Of a stretch of DNA of 64,000 bases, positions 9,277 to 17,899 are shown in pieces. The stretch is taken from positions 1 to 64,000 of the forward strand of contig JBDVXK010000013.1 of assembly GCA_039964455.1 (NCBI GenBank), written 5' to 3'. Both the position numbers and the translations under genes were made by a program. The notes under the pieces are model-generated. The model searched no databases and was not told the origin of the DNA. It saw only the letters and a list, made by a program, of their open reading frames with translations. Position 1 is the stretch's first letter, and every line of letters begins with the position of its first letter. The stretch comes from CALJFL01 sp039964455 (GTDB lineage Bacteria; Pseudomonadota; Gammaproteobacteria; Pseudomonadales; Halieaceae).

Positions 9277-9894
9277 ATGGCCTTTAGCCCACGCGCCACC
9301 CTCAAAATTGCAGCTGCCACCACCCTGCTACTGCTAGCTGCATGCTCCAGTGGACCACCCAAGCCTGATGTAGACTACAAGCAGGACTACAACTTCACCC
9401 AGGTGCAGAAGCTGGCCTTCTACAAAAACTCCGGTGAGGTCTCGGGCGATAACCCGTTACAGCTTAGTGACATACAACGAAACCGCATCGACGAAGCCCT
9501 GGCCTTTGCCCTGCGCAACAAGGGCTTCGATATTGTCGATGATCCCAGCCAGGCAGATATGCTGATCAGCTGGCACCTGGCTACCCAGCACAAGACTGAT
9601 GTACGCACCTATAACAGTCCGTCCTATGGCGGCGCTTACGGCGGGTATGGTCGTTACGGCCGCTACAATCGCTACAGCGCTTACAACTGCTGGAGCTGCA
9701 GCCCTACCCAAACTGAAGTTTCTGTGCAGAACTACACGCAGGGTACTTTCATCGTGGACATGATAGACCCCGGAATGCGTCAGTCAGTGTGGCGCGGCGT
9801 TACACAGTCAAAGCTCAAGGGCAAACACGAGGAAGACCAGGGTCGCTACAATGCGGCAGCCACAGCTATCTTCGCTTCCTTCCCTCCTTACTAG
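9277..9894 (+). CDS. DUF4136 domain lipoprotein
   Basis: A 205-aa predicted lipoprotein: signal helix at residues 8-20, lipobox LLAAC with the lipidated Cys at 23. The mature part matches DUF4136: KPDVDYKQDYNFTQVQKLAFY near the start, a central helix, then ADMLISWH. The middle carries a Tyr/Gly/Arg-rich stretch (about residues 105-130, runs such as YGGYGRYGRYNRYSAY), possibly a flexible surface-binding insert. Translation from the ATG at 9277 is favoured because CGGAG lies 7 nt upstream; a TTG at 9259 also opens the frame. Function unknown. Confidence 0.82.
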   Translation: MAFSPRATLKIAAATTLLLLAACSSGPPKPDVDYKQDYNFTQVQKLAFYKNSGEVSGDNPLQLSDIQRNRIDEALAFALRNKGFDIVDDPSQADMLISWHLATQHKTDVRTYNSPSYGGAYGGYGRYGRYNRYSAYNCWSCSPTQTEVSVQNYTQGTFIVDMIDPGMRQSVWRGVTQSKLKGKHEEDQGRYNAAATAIFASFPPY

Positions 9895-9968
9895 CTACGC
9901 ACAGGCCAACGGGGGTGCAATCAGCCCCCATTGGGCTCGGAAAATTCAGGTGCCAACCTCCTTTCAAT

Positions 9969-10045
<77 letters not shown>

Positions 10046-10080
10046 CCACTTTCACAGCCTGTTAACTTTACGCAAGGGCA

Positions 10081-11046
10081 TCAGCCATCAGCTGGCATTT
10101 GCAGCAGTATCTGTTTCCAAATTTCAATTTCGTCAAAAAGAGTAATCTCTCGACGCAGCCCCCAAGGGCCAAACTCCGCGTGGCTAACACCCATGATGTG
10201 AACATTAACACCAGTAGGGGCGCCAAAGCGGCCCCAACCCTCATGGCACCCGCTTAGCGACCAGCGTATCGCGCTACGCGGGCTCAAGAGATCATCCAAG
10301 CGGCCGATTTTATGCTCAATTTTAAATTCTGCACACGGGAATGCACTGCGCAGCCCAACCCAAAATTTGTCGGCTTCGGCCCAGCCGTGAGCATCCTCAC
10401 CGCGAGGAAACGATAAATGACAAGCTCGATCATATTCTTGCGGGATAACAGAGAATTCCATGTTCATAATCCGCTGTAAGATCGAAGCATGCCGTTGTCC
10501 CCACTCATTGTCATTTCCAGAGCCTGTATACAAACCGACAACATTAGCGTCGGGAGTGAAGGAAAAACTGTCATTACCTCGGGCGATGATAGAGCGCGCC
10601 ATGTCTTTAGGATTTGTCCCTATTTGAACTGCAATTGCCGCGTTATCCCGGATCAACCATTCATCCCAAATACGATTTTCACGACAGAAGGTATCGGCGA
10701 CAGTTCGGAATACAACGCGTTTCCCAGTGGCTGCGCCAAACGCTCCCCCTCGATGGGTCGCGCTTGATAGAATGCGGTGAGAGGAAAGAAAACCCTCCTC
10801 ATCATCGCCGCACCAGATAACGTCTTCTCCAAATAATTGCCGGTCTGGAAATTCAGACAGTGTCGCCATCGTGTTAGATTTACCAGCCTCATTCCCGCGA
10901 CTAAAACCTGAGGGAGTTCGGATGAATATATCGTCGGCATAGTGCCAGTCCAGCGATGCAATATCGCGGCCCTCCCAGATCTGGGCGGTGCACTTTAAAA
11001 TATAGTCCGGCAGATCGGAATATTGTTCGTCAAACCCTTTCATCAT
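10081..11046 (-). CDS. SnoaL/NTF2-like double-domain protein, type I
   Basis: A 321-aa cytosolic protein with two consecutive NTF2-like (SnoaL/ester-cyclase-type) domains, about residues 1-150 and 165-321. It is clearly paralogous to the gene at 17900-18907: both begin M-x-GFD, continue D-x-x-DYIL and IWEG, and share FGxATGK and the RIxxEWLxRDN segment that ends domain 1. SnoaL-fold proteins include polyketide cyclases, epoxide hydrolases, isomerases and lyases, so the reaction is not predictable. The start has GGAGG 7 nt upstream and overlaps the RraA-like stop by 4 nt, making it the last gene of the sulfatase operon. The 3' end lies 35 bp from the tRNA-Arg. Confidence 0.8.
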   Translation of the reverse strand: MMKGFDEQYSDLPDYILKCTAQIWEGRDIASLDWHYADDIFIRTPSGFSRGNEAGKSNTMATLSEFPDRQLFGEDVIWCGDDEEGFLSSHRILSSATHRGGAFGAATGKRVVFRTVADTFCRENRIWDEWLIRDNAAIAVQIGTNPKDMARSIIARGNDSFSFTPDANVVGLYTGSGNDNEWGQRHASILQRIMNMEFSVIPQEYDRACHLSFPRGEDAHGWAEADKFWVGLRSAFPCAEFKIEHKIGRLDDLLSPRSAIRWSLSGCHEGWGRFGAPTGVNVHIMGVSHAEFGPWGLRREITLFDEIEIWKQILLQMPADG

Positions 11047-11735
11047 GTTCGTGCCTCCTCAAATATTTTCCAAGCCGCCTCTAATTTGTCGATATCAAAA
11101 CCAGGCTCACGAGCGGGGGCAATAATTATCTGCTCATTACTCAATAAGGTTTTGATAGCCTCGCCCAGGACGGGCATAACGTCTTCAGGAATTACCACCG
11201 CACCATGTTGATCGGCATGCACTATTTCACCGGGACTAATGGCCAAGCCAAAAACCGTTACGGGAACATCGATTTCGGTGATATGGCAAAACATATGACT
11301 TGGACCAATGGAACCCGCCACGACAGGAAAACCCGGTTCATGGTCATCAAGGTCACGCATCACGCCATTGGTCAAAGCGCCAGACATCCCCAAACCCAAA
11401 TGAACGGCCGTGTGGACCTCACCCCACCATGCAGACACACAATCGGGGGAATCTATGTCTTCAATGACACAAACCGTGGGCTGGCTACCTTTTGCCATAT
11501 ATTTAAAATAATCCAGACGGCGTGCCTTGATAATCTCAGGGCCTTCTGCTGGCGGCTTGATGCCTGAAAGCTTCGCGGTACGGGCGTAGCCACACATTGC
11601 TTTAGCGCCATTCATCACCGATACAGGCGTGCCACGGGTGAAGCGCTCATAACCGCGCGTACCTTGAGCAACCTCGATAGCATTGGATATTGTCGGTGTA
11701 TCAAATTGGGTAAGGCTGTTAATAAAGTCATTCAT
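11043..11735 (-). CDS. RraA-family aldolase/decarboxylase (HMG/CHA aldolase-like)
   Basis: A 230-aa member of the RraA-like fold, which includes 4-hydroxy-4-methyl-2-oxoglutarate/4-carboxy-4-hydroxy-2-oxoadipate aldolases and oxaloacetate decarboxylases. The catalytic/metal region is recognisable: WGEVHTAVHLGLGMSGALT followed by NGVMRDLDD, where the RD pair binds substrate and divalent metal in the family, and later HADQHGAVVIP. RraA itself (the RNase E inhibitor) is shorter; length and catabolic setting favour an aldolase. AGGAA precedes the ATG. It lies 103 bp after the sulfatase and overlaps the SnoaL gene downstream. It would split a tertiary-alcohol keto acid to pyruvate or oxaloacetate, if the analogy holds. 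Confidence 0.8.
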   Translation of the reverse strand: MNDFINSLTQFDTPTISNAIEVAQGTRGYERFTRGTPVSVMNGAKAMCGYARTAKLSGIKPPAEGPEIIKARRLDYFKYMAKGSQPTVCVIEDIDSPDCVSAWWGEVHTAVHLGLGMSGALTNGVMRDLDDHEPGFPVVAGSIGPSHMFCHITEIDVPVTVFGLAISPGEIVHADQHGAVVIPEDVMPVLGEAIKTLLSNEQIIIAPAREPGFDIDKLEAAWKIFEEART

Positions 11736-11838
11736 GAACTGTTCCTATAGAAGTGTAGGCTGTACGTGCGCGACAGTGCCAGGCACGCTCTCTATGACGG
11801 TTTAGCGCCCAAATTTTCTTGCTAAAGAATGCGGGTCA

Positions 11839-14073
11839 TTACAGCGACAGCTTAACCAGAACCTTTTCAAATTTGCCCTCGAAAGGACTACTGTCGACAT
11901 AGTCAAAACTAATCGGCGCACCGCAGTTTTCGCCACAGCGAATCCCTGCATTGAGCGCCTCTACGTGCCACATCTTTGGGAGAGCCAAATTGCCCACGCT
12001 GCTGTCATCTACAGTAAATGACAGCAGACCAGTTCCCATGCCATCAACTTGACCATTGATAACGATTTTTCGTGTACCCGCTTGCAAGGGGGCACTGGTA
12101 GAAAATCGCTGCACCGCCTCACGGGTATAAATATAAACAAAGTGAAGATGCCCATTCACCATGAAAAGCTCATAGCCGGCCGCACTATCACCCGACGCAA
12201 GAATAACTCCGCTCACCCGATTGTCCGGTAACTCAAGAGCTACCTCCATGCTGAAGTTATGCCTGAAGATGTCTGGTGCTGTCAGACGATTAAATCTCGT
12301 TTGACTAGGGAAGAATTCGTAACTGGCGCGAGCTCGCGGCGCAACCTTTGCATACAGCCCATCAAGGTCGTCATCTAACGGTAGCACGTTATTTGCCGCA
12401 GCCTCCCTGTCCCACAGTGCAATCAACTCAACAAGTTTCTCTGGCTCACTTTCAGCGAGGTCTACAGCTTCAGAAAAATCCTGCTCGGCGTGATAAAGCG
12501 CCCACTGATCATCTTCGAAGCGGTCTCCCGACTGATGTACGGTGACAGCCTTCCAGCCCTTTGCCCAGATTGCACGGTCACCAGCAGTTTCATAGTGCTG
12601 CCTCTTCTTTCGTGTCGGCTGGGACGGCTCATCCAAGGTGTAGGCAAAACTGGTACCGTCCAACGGCTCGGGAAGTGGCGCCTTGATACCAGCCATTTCC
12701 AATAGGGTTGGGACAACGTCAGTCACATGGTGATACTGACTGTTGACCACGTTTAGCGGAAGTTCACCCGCTGGCCAATGCATTATCAACGGCGAGCGCG
12801 TGCCCCCGGCATAGGTGTCACCTTTGCGCCGTTTTAACGGGGTGTTGCCAAGGTGCGACCACCCCGTCGAGTACAGGGGGCTGCTGCGCTCAGTACCAAC
12901 AAGATCCAGTCCCTGCATTTTTTCTTCTACGGTCTCGGGCTCAATGTACGCAATCCGCCGAACATCCAAAGCCCCTGCCCGATGATAGCCACCACCGGCG
13001 CCATTGTCTGACATCACCATCAGAATCGTATTATCGAGCTCACCCATGAGCTGCAGCGTCGTTACCAGTCGCTGTATTTCACTGTCAGCATGATCAAGCA
13101 TCGCCGCAAACGCTTCCATGGTCCGCTCACTGAAGGCGCGTTCCGACGCGGGTAAGCGATCCCACCCTGGAACCTCATCGGGCCTGGGAGTCAGCAGCGC
13201 ATTTTCGGGCACAACCCCCAGCGCCTTCTGTCGCTCAAACCGCGGGAGTCTCATACTGTCATACCCTTTCGAATACTTACCCCGGTACTTACCCAGTTTG
13301 TCATCAGGCGCATGGAACGGGAAATGACAGGCTCCCAGGCCCAGATACATAAAGAAGGGTTTTTCGGGAGTAGCGACGCGATGATCCTGAATGTAATTGA
13401 TCGACTGCGTAACGAGATCGCTGGTCAGGTGGTAGTTTTCGCCTTTAACTGGGAAGACCTGGCTGTGATTTCGAAACAATTCGGGGTGGAAGTGATCCAC
13501 CGCAGAGCCATGGAAACCATACCAATGCTGAAATCCGCGCCCCGTAGGCCAGTGATCGAAAGGACCCATGGCATCCTGGTCATTGACCATGGACAAGTGC
13601 CACTTGCCAATAGCAATGGTGTTATAACCCACCTCACCAAGCATCTGTGGGAGAAGCTTTACATCTTCACGGATATATCCCCGATATCCGGGCAGGGGCC
13701 TGCCCCATTCTGCGATATTACCTACACCAACCCTATGAGCATTCTGGCCACTCATCAGGCAAGCGCGCGTTGGAGCGCACAATGCCGTGACCTGAAAGTT
13801 ATTGAATCTCGCCCCGCCTCTGGCGAGACTATCAATACAAGGGGTATCGATCTCGGAGCCAAAACATCCCAAATCAGAGAAACCGACATCATCCAGCACG
13901 ACCATTAAAATATTGGGTCGCCTGGCGAGATTGCGCGGACGCCAACTCGATGCGTAGTCGGTTGATGAAATTGCCCTGCCGCCCGGTGCCGGCGCAGCCT
14001 CACCCATTGCCCCATCGGCAAGCAGCGCAGATGCTGCCGTAGCTTTGATTAAATCGCGTCGTGATAATGGCAT
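11839..14073 (-). CDS. Tat-exported type I arylsulfatase with C-terminal lectin-like domain
   Basis: A 744-aa formylglycine sulfatase. The N-terminus SRRDLIKATAAS is a twin-arginine signal, so it should be exported folded. Metal ligands start at D61-D62 (VVLDDVGFSDLGCFGS); the sulfatase signature CAPTRACLMSG has the Cys (C99) that must be converted to formylglycine, so a cytosolic FGE or anSME is required; none is visible in this window. The core ends near residue 580 and the last 150 residues look like a beta-rich LamG/concanavalin-type module. The family hydrolyses sulfate esters of steroids, phenols or glycans. First gene of an operon with the RraA-like and SnoaL genes, with an operator 145 bp upstream. 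The nearby receptor suggests uptake of a sulfated compound. Confidence 0.9.
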   Translation of the reverse strand: MPLSRRDLIKATAASALLADGAMGEAAPAPGGRAISSTDYASSWRPRNLARRPNILMVVLDDVGFSDLGCFGSEIDTPCIDSLARGGARFNNFQVTALCAPTRACLMSGQNAHRVGVGNIAEWGRPLPGYRGYIREDVKLLPQMLGEVGYNTIAIGKWHLSMVNDQDAMGPFDHWPTGRGFQHWYGFHGSAVDHFHPELFRNHSQVFPVKGENYHLTSDLVTQSINYIQDHRVATPEKPFFMYLGLGACHFPFHAPDDKLGKYRGKYSKGYDSMRLPRFERQKALGVVPENALLTPRPDEVPGWDRLPASERAFSERTMEAFAAMLDHADSEIQRLVTTLQLMGELDNTILMVMSDNGAGGGYHRAGALDVRRIAYIEPETVEEKMQGLDLVGTERSSPLYSTGWSHLGNTPLKRRKGDTYAGGTRSPLIMHWPAGELPLNVVNSQYHHVTDVVPTLLEMAGIKAPLPEPLDGTSFAYTLDEPSQPTRKKRQHYETAGDRAIWAKGWKAVTVHQSGDRFEDDQWALYHAEQDFSEAVDLAESEPEKLVELIALWDREAAANNVLPLDDDLDGLYAKVAPRARASYEFFPSQTRFNRLTAPDIFRHNFSMEVALELPDNRVSGVILASGDSAAGYELFMVNGHLHFVYIYTREAVQRFSTSAPLQAGTRKIVINGQVDGMGTGLLSFTVDDSSVGNLALPKMWHVEALNAGIRCGENCGAPISFDYVDSSPFEGKFEKVLVKLSL

Positions 14074-14217
14074 CGCATCATCCCTGTTTCAGCTGCACAG
14101 CCCGCGCGCCAAAGAGTGGCGCTACCTTCTAATTGGCGTCACCAGTGGCACCGCAAAATCTGTTCATGGTCAAGCTACCCTTGCACGGGCGCATTTTGGG
14201 CAATTTATCACACATTT

Positions 14218-14233
14218 TTGACTTCGAAAACAA
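14218..14233 (-). promoter_or_regulatory. LacI-type operator in the sulfatase promoter
   Basis: TTGACTTCGAAAACAA on the plus strand, a variant of the cluster consensus TTGACTTCGAATGCAA. It falls inside a plausible minus-strand promoter: -35 TTGATA (14241-14236), 16-bp spacer, -10 AAAAAT (14219-14214). Occupancy would block RNA polymerase. Inferred from sequence only. Confidence 0.7.
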
Positions 14234-14414
14234 TGTATCAACTACAGCACAGCAGGCAGATTGACTGGCAGAACTCCCAGCCGTGAGCACATATCTCCTT
14301 GTTATATATGGATAAAATAGCGCTACCGTTAAAGATCGCTGCTCGGGCATAAGCGAAGCCTATCAAGCACCAGCGGCCTCAGGAATTCATTTAAACAAGC
14401 TATTGACAAACAAA

Positions 14415-14430
14415 TTGCATTCGAAGTATT
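14415..14430 (+). promoter_or_regulatory. LacI-type operator in the TonB-receptor promoter
   Basis: TTGCATTCGAAGTATT, the reverse-orientation form of the cluster operator (TTGCATTC half-site perfect, the other half degenerate). It lies between a consensus -35 TTGACA (14403-14408) and a -10 TATTTT (14427-14432) with 18-bp spacing, overlapping the -10. This is the arrangement expected for direct repression of the receptor gene starting at 14507. Confidence 0.75.
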
Positions 14431-14506
14431 TTCTCCAGTGAGAATAACGACCATGCATGCAGCATGGCACTACAAAAAACATAAAATCACCCGGGAGCCA
14501 CTCAAG

Positions 14507-16921
14507 ATGATTAAAACTGTCCGCAACCCCATAGCGTTGCAAATCGCCCTATTAACTGCATCCACAACGTTGGGCTCAATGGCCCTTCACGCACAGGAAC
14601 GAGCCACCCTCGAAGAGGTTGTAGTCACTGCAGAAAAGCGTGAAGAGAGCCTGCAGGACGTGAGCATTTCTATTTCGGCCTTCAACGAGGAGGCACTGAA
14701 GCTCGGCGGTATCGACGACGTATCCCGGCTTGAATTGCTCGTACCAGGCCTTAACTATGCCTTTGCCGGTAACGATGCAAAATTCAATGTTCGTGGCGCC
14801 AACTCGACCAATACCTTCGGCGACAATAGCTCAATCGTTGGCGCATTTGTCGATGGTGTTTATCAAGCCAGAGCCTCTCAGCAAACCCGAGCGTTTTTCG
14901 ACGTACGAGCAGTTGAATTTCTTCGAGGCCCTCAGGGGACCCTGTACGGCAGAAACACCTTCGCCGGCGCCCTGAATGTCTACACACATGCGCCAGAAAC
15001 TGACGAGGCCTACGGAGGCATTGAACTCAGCCGACAGCGATTTGATCGAATCAAGGGCGAAGCCTACTTCAACGTACCTGTTACTGACACCTTCGCGCTG
15101 CGATTTGCTGCAACTTATGACAAGAGCGACGGCTATATCGACAATGCAGCAGGACCTGATATCGGCGCTCAGGATGACAAGGGTTATCGTGTATCGGCAC
15201 TGTGGCAGCCCAACGATCGCACCGAAGCCATCTTGCGCTACACCTCGGTAGAGGAAGATGGAAACGAGGCGGGCCTGTTCGGCTATACCATTCTATGCCG
15301 AAACGAAACACCAGATGGACTGACAGACGCCTTTGGCTCCCAGCGAAATTGTGAAAACCCGGTGAGAGGTTCAGGCAAGCTTGGACCAGCCTCTAATGGG
15401 CCTGGCGGCGACCCCTGGGAAATCAGTCAGGACTACGTCCGTCCCGTCGACCTCAAGGATGACAGCTTTTCGCTTAACTTCACTTACGATTTCGGTAGCT
15501 TCAGCCTGCGCTCCATCACCGCTGCCAACGATTTTGAAAATGATATCAACTTCGACTTCGACTTCAGCCCAACCCAAAACTCAAACGGTGGCTACCTGGA
15601 GGAGTCCGAAGGTTGGTCGCAGGAATTCGTACTGACGTCAAATTCGGAAGGTCCCCTGCAGTGGACAGCAGGCGCGTATTACTCTGACCTCGAGGATTAC
15701 AACAGCTTCTATATTTATCAACAGACGGTCAGGGATGATTCAACAAGGCCAGTTATCGAAACAGAACTTGGCGAATTTACAATTCTTGAGGGTACGGACA
15801 TCGTTTCAGACGAAACGCTACTCAACGGCTTCTTCGCCAATGCAGTGCGTATCGATACCGAGTACTGGGGCGTATTCAGCCAGGCGGAATATTCGCTTAC
15901 TGACAATTTCAGGGTGATTGCGGGTATCCGTTACAACGATGAAACCAAATCCGCCGACTGTGGCGGCAGTAACTTTTCAGAAGGCGATCGCGTGGTTAAC
16001 GTAAAGGACGGGGTGGATGGTAGTTCACCGCGAATTTTGCCAGAAAATGCCAGCCAGCTGTTCACCTACAATTGCGGTGCCGCAGATGCAGTAGAGAGCC
16101 CAAAGGACGGAGAATACGATAACGTCACCTGGAAGGCCGCAGTAGAATACGACCTGAGCGAAGACATAATGTTCTACCTGACAGCTTCCACCGGCTACCT
16201 TTCGGGGTCAGCAAGTACGGACGCCACCACCGATGAGCAGGAGTCTGAGGTTATAGAGGCCGGCTTCCGCACTGTACTGCTGGACAGCACACTGCAGTTT
16301 AACGGCGCGATTCACTTCACAGAGTACACAAACCTGCTGACCCAACGGCAGCGTATCGACCCTAATACCGGCATCGTACTGACGTTCTCAGACAACGGCG
16401 GCGATATTGAGGCATGGGGCATTGAGTTTGATGCAGTTTGGCTGCCTATTGATGGGCTGACCCTGACCGGCACCTTCGCTTATCTCGACTCAGAGTTTGG
16501 CACCTACGGACAAACCAACCCGTATCAGCTCTACAAGGGCCAGATACAAGAATTCGTAAACCAGTCCGGAGAAACGACACCCTGGTCTCCTGAGTTCACC
16601 GTTGGCGCAAGTGCGGCCTACCGCTTTGAACTTGGCGATAAAGGCTCGCTCACGCTGTATGGCCAGACTTACTACTCCGACGAGTACAATACGTCTAACC
16701 TGCTGGCAACAGATCCTGCACACGATCAAGACTCATACACGAAAACCGATGCACGCCTTATCTGGGATTCACCCGATCAGCGCTACGGCATCGAGCTTTT
16801 TGTCGAGAACATCGAAGACAATGAGGTACTCGCTCGTGGCAACAACAACAGCGACGATGTGGTGCAAACATCTTATCTCTACCCGCAAAATTATGGCCTG
16901 AAGTTCCGGGCAATCTTTTAG
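14507..16921 (+). CDS. TonB-dependent outer-membrane receptor
   Basis: An 804-aa active-uptake receptor. A signal peptide (residues 1-31, ending ALHAQ) is followed by the TonB box region LEEVVVTAEKREESLQDV, a plug domain (about 40-165, containing VPGLNYAFAG, GAFVDGVYQ and VEFLRGPQGTLYGRNT) and a beta-barrel ending in the aromatic FRAIF. The GTLYGRNTFAGALN plug motif is typical of sphingomonad/Cellvibrionales receptors for organic substrates as well as siderophores; linkage to a sulfatase and catabolic enzymes argues for an organic, possibly sulfated, substrate. The ATG at 14507 was chosen because GGGAG lies 9 nt upstream and it gives a clean signal peptide; an ATG at 14438 would add 23 residues. 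It is monocistronic, with its own operator/promoter and terminator. Confidence 0.92.
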   Translation: MIKTVRNPIALQIALLTASTTLGSMALHAQERATLEEVVVTAEKREESLQDVSISISAFNEEALKLGGIDDVSRLELLVPGLNYAFAGNDAKFNVRGANSTNTFGDNSSIVGAFVDGVYQARASQQTRAFFDVRAVEFLRGPQGTLYGRNTFAGALNVYTHAPETDEAYGGIELSRQRFDRIKGEAYFNVPVTDTFALRFAATYDKSDGYIDNAAGPDIGAQDDKGYRVSALWQPNDRTEAILRYTSVEEDGNEAGLFGYTILCRNETPDGLTDAFGSQRNCENPVRGSGKLGPASNGPGGDPWEISQDYVRPVDLKDDSFSLNFTYDFGSFSLRSITAANDFENDINFDFDFSPTQNSNGGYLEESEGWSQEFVLTSNSEGPLQWTAGAYYSDLEDYNSFYIYQQTVRDDSTRPVIETELGEFTILEGTDIVSDETLLNGFFANAVRIDTEYWGVFSQAEYSLTDNFRVIAGIRYNDETKSADCGGSNFSEGDRVVNVKDGVDGSSPRILPENASQLFTYNCGAADAVESPKDGEYDNVTWKAAVEYDLSEDIMFYLTASTGYLSGSASTDATTDEQESEVIEAGFRTVLLDSTLQFNGAIHFTEYTNLLTQRQRIDPNTGIVLTFSDNGGDIEAWGIEFDAVWLPIDGLTLTGTFAYLDSEFGTYGQTNPYQLYKGQIQEFVNQSGETTPWSPEFTVGASAAYRFELGDKGSLTLYGQTYYSDEYNTSNLLATDPAHDQDSYTKTDARLIWDSPDQRYGIELFVENIEDNEVLARGNNNSDDVVQTSYLYPQNYGLKFRAIF

Positions 16922-16996
16922 CAGTAGCACGTGCCATCCTGGTCAGTAATGACCAGAGTGGCACACCTTTTCACGTGCGGTGAAGCAGTGCGACTT

Positions 16997-17019
16997 GGCG
17001 GCTATATGCCGCCTTTTTT
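16997..17019 (+). terminator. Rho-independent terminator after the TonB receptor
   Basis: Perfect stem GGCGGC (16997-17002) / GCCGCC (17008-17013), loop TATAT, then TTTTTT. It overlaps the 3' end of the convergent TRIC-family gene. A second, longer imperfect hairpin (GTGCCA 16931-16936 with TGGCAC 16959-16964) lies between it and the receptor stop. Confidence 0.85.
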
Positions 17020-17634
17020 ATTTTTACTACCGCTGTATTTGGGCAGCCTCAGGTCGAACAGAATCGCACCAGCCCGCAGGAGAAACGCTGCTGCAATCGC
17101 GAGCGGCACTGACATCTGCGTAGTAACTCCAAATCCATACAACAAGGTATAACTCAAAGCACCCAGAAGCGCGGCAGTGACATAGATCTCGGGGCCTAGT
17201 AATACCGGTTTCTTATTGAGGAGGGTATCGCGGATCATTGAGCCAAATGTTGCTGTCATCACCCCCATGCCGACAGCAACGATCGCCGGTGCACCCAGTG
17301 CAGCAGCCTTCGCTGCCCCCAGAACACTGAACGTTGACATGCCGATCGCATCTGCCCAGAGCAACACCTTATGCAGCGAGGTCAACTGCGGAGCGAGGAA
17401 CCAGGTAGCCACCGACGCCAACACACAAATCCAAAGATAGCGAGTCTGCTCCAACCAAAAGACAGGATTGGCGTTCAGCAAAACATCCCGCAGTGTCCCT
17501 CCACCAATGCCGGTTATCGTACCAAACAGAATGAAGCCCAAGATGTCATTTTTCTGCTGCGCTGCCGCAAGCGCGCCACTAATTGCAAATACCGCTGTCG
17601 CGATGAGATCGACGGTGATAAGTAAATCGTCCAT
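17002..17634 (-). CDS. TRIC/UPF0126-family membrane channel
   Basis: A 210-aa integral membrane protein with seven hydrophobic segments in two homologous halves. Each half carries the family's glycine-rich RD motif: TGIGGGTLRDVLL and TATFGSMIRDTLL. Prokaryotic members (YicG-like) form trimeric pores; reported roles include cation conductance and glycine transport. I started it at the ATG at 17634 (MDDLLITVDL), which matches the family N-terminus; the longer frame to 17667 adds 11 polar residues. It is the only gene inside the catabolic cluster without an obvious operator of its own, although the operator at 17820 lies 186 bp upstream. It may be a passenger or a substrate/ion pore. Confidence 0.85.
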   Translation of the reverse strand: MDDLLITVDLIATAVFAISGALAAAQQKNDILGFILFGTITGIGGGTLRDVLLNANPVFWLEQTRYLWICVLASVATWFLAPQLTSLHKVLLWADAIGMSTFSVLGAAKAAALGAPAIVAVGMGVMTATFGSMIRDTLLNKKPVLLGPEIYVTAALLGALSYTLLYGFGVTTQMSVPLAIAAAFLLRAGAILFDLRLPKYSGSKNKKGGI

Positions 17635-17819
17635 TAACAACCAACCATGTGTACGAGCACCGGACACTCCGCAACTGACAAACCCCCAAAACTAAGGAAG
17701 CTGGCAGAACCAGCGCCAATATGGAATAAGCCAAACTAACCCGCAGTGGCCCTTCCATGATTAAAAATGCCCCCACCTACCAACAGTGTGGACGTTAGCC
17801 GTCGATTAAAGTACCATTT

Positions 17820-17835
17820 TTGACTTCGAATGCAA
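17820..17835 (+). promoter_or_regulatory. LacI-type operator upstream of the SnoaL pair
   Basis: TTGACTTCGAATGCAA, a perfect match to the cluster consensus, identical to the copy at 32066. Its first six bases could serve as a -35 element for the SnoaL genes; no strong -10 is evident. It lies between the TRIC gene and the SnoaL gene and could influence either. Confidence 0.82.
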
Positions 17836-17899
17836 CTACAGTGAGATTACGGTGAACAACCACTATGACAGTGCACCGCCGTCTGCAGAGACGGGAAAA

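Larger units (their letters stand above)
14074..14506. other. Divergent control region between sulfatase and TonB receptor
   Basis: This 433-bp gap holds no gene I can support. It contains two LacI-type operators, each embedded in its own promoter: one facing the sulfatase (14218-14233) and one facing the receptor (14415-14430). The 180 bp between them shows no further motif that I recognise. Confidence 0.7.
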
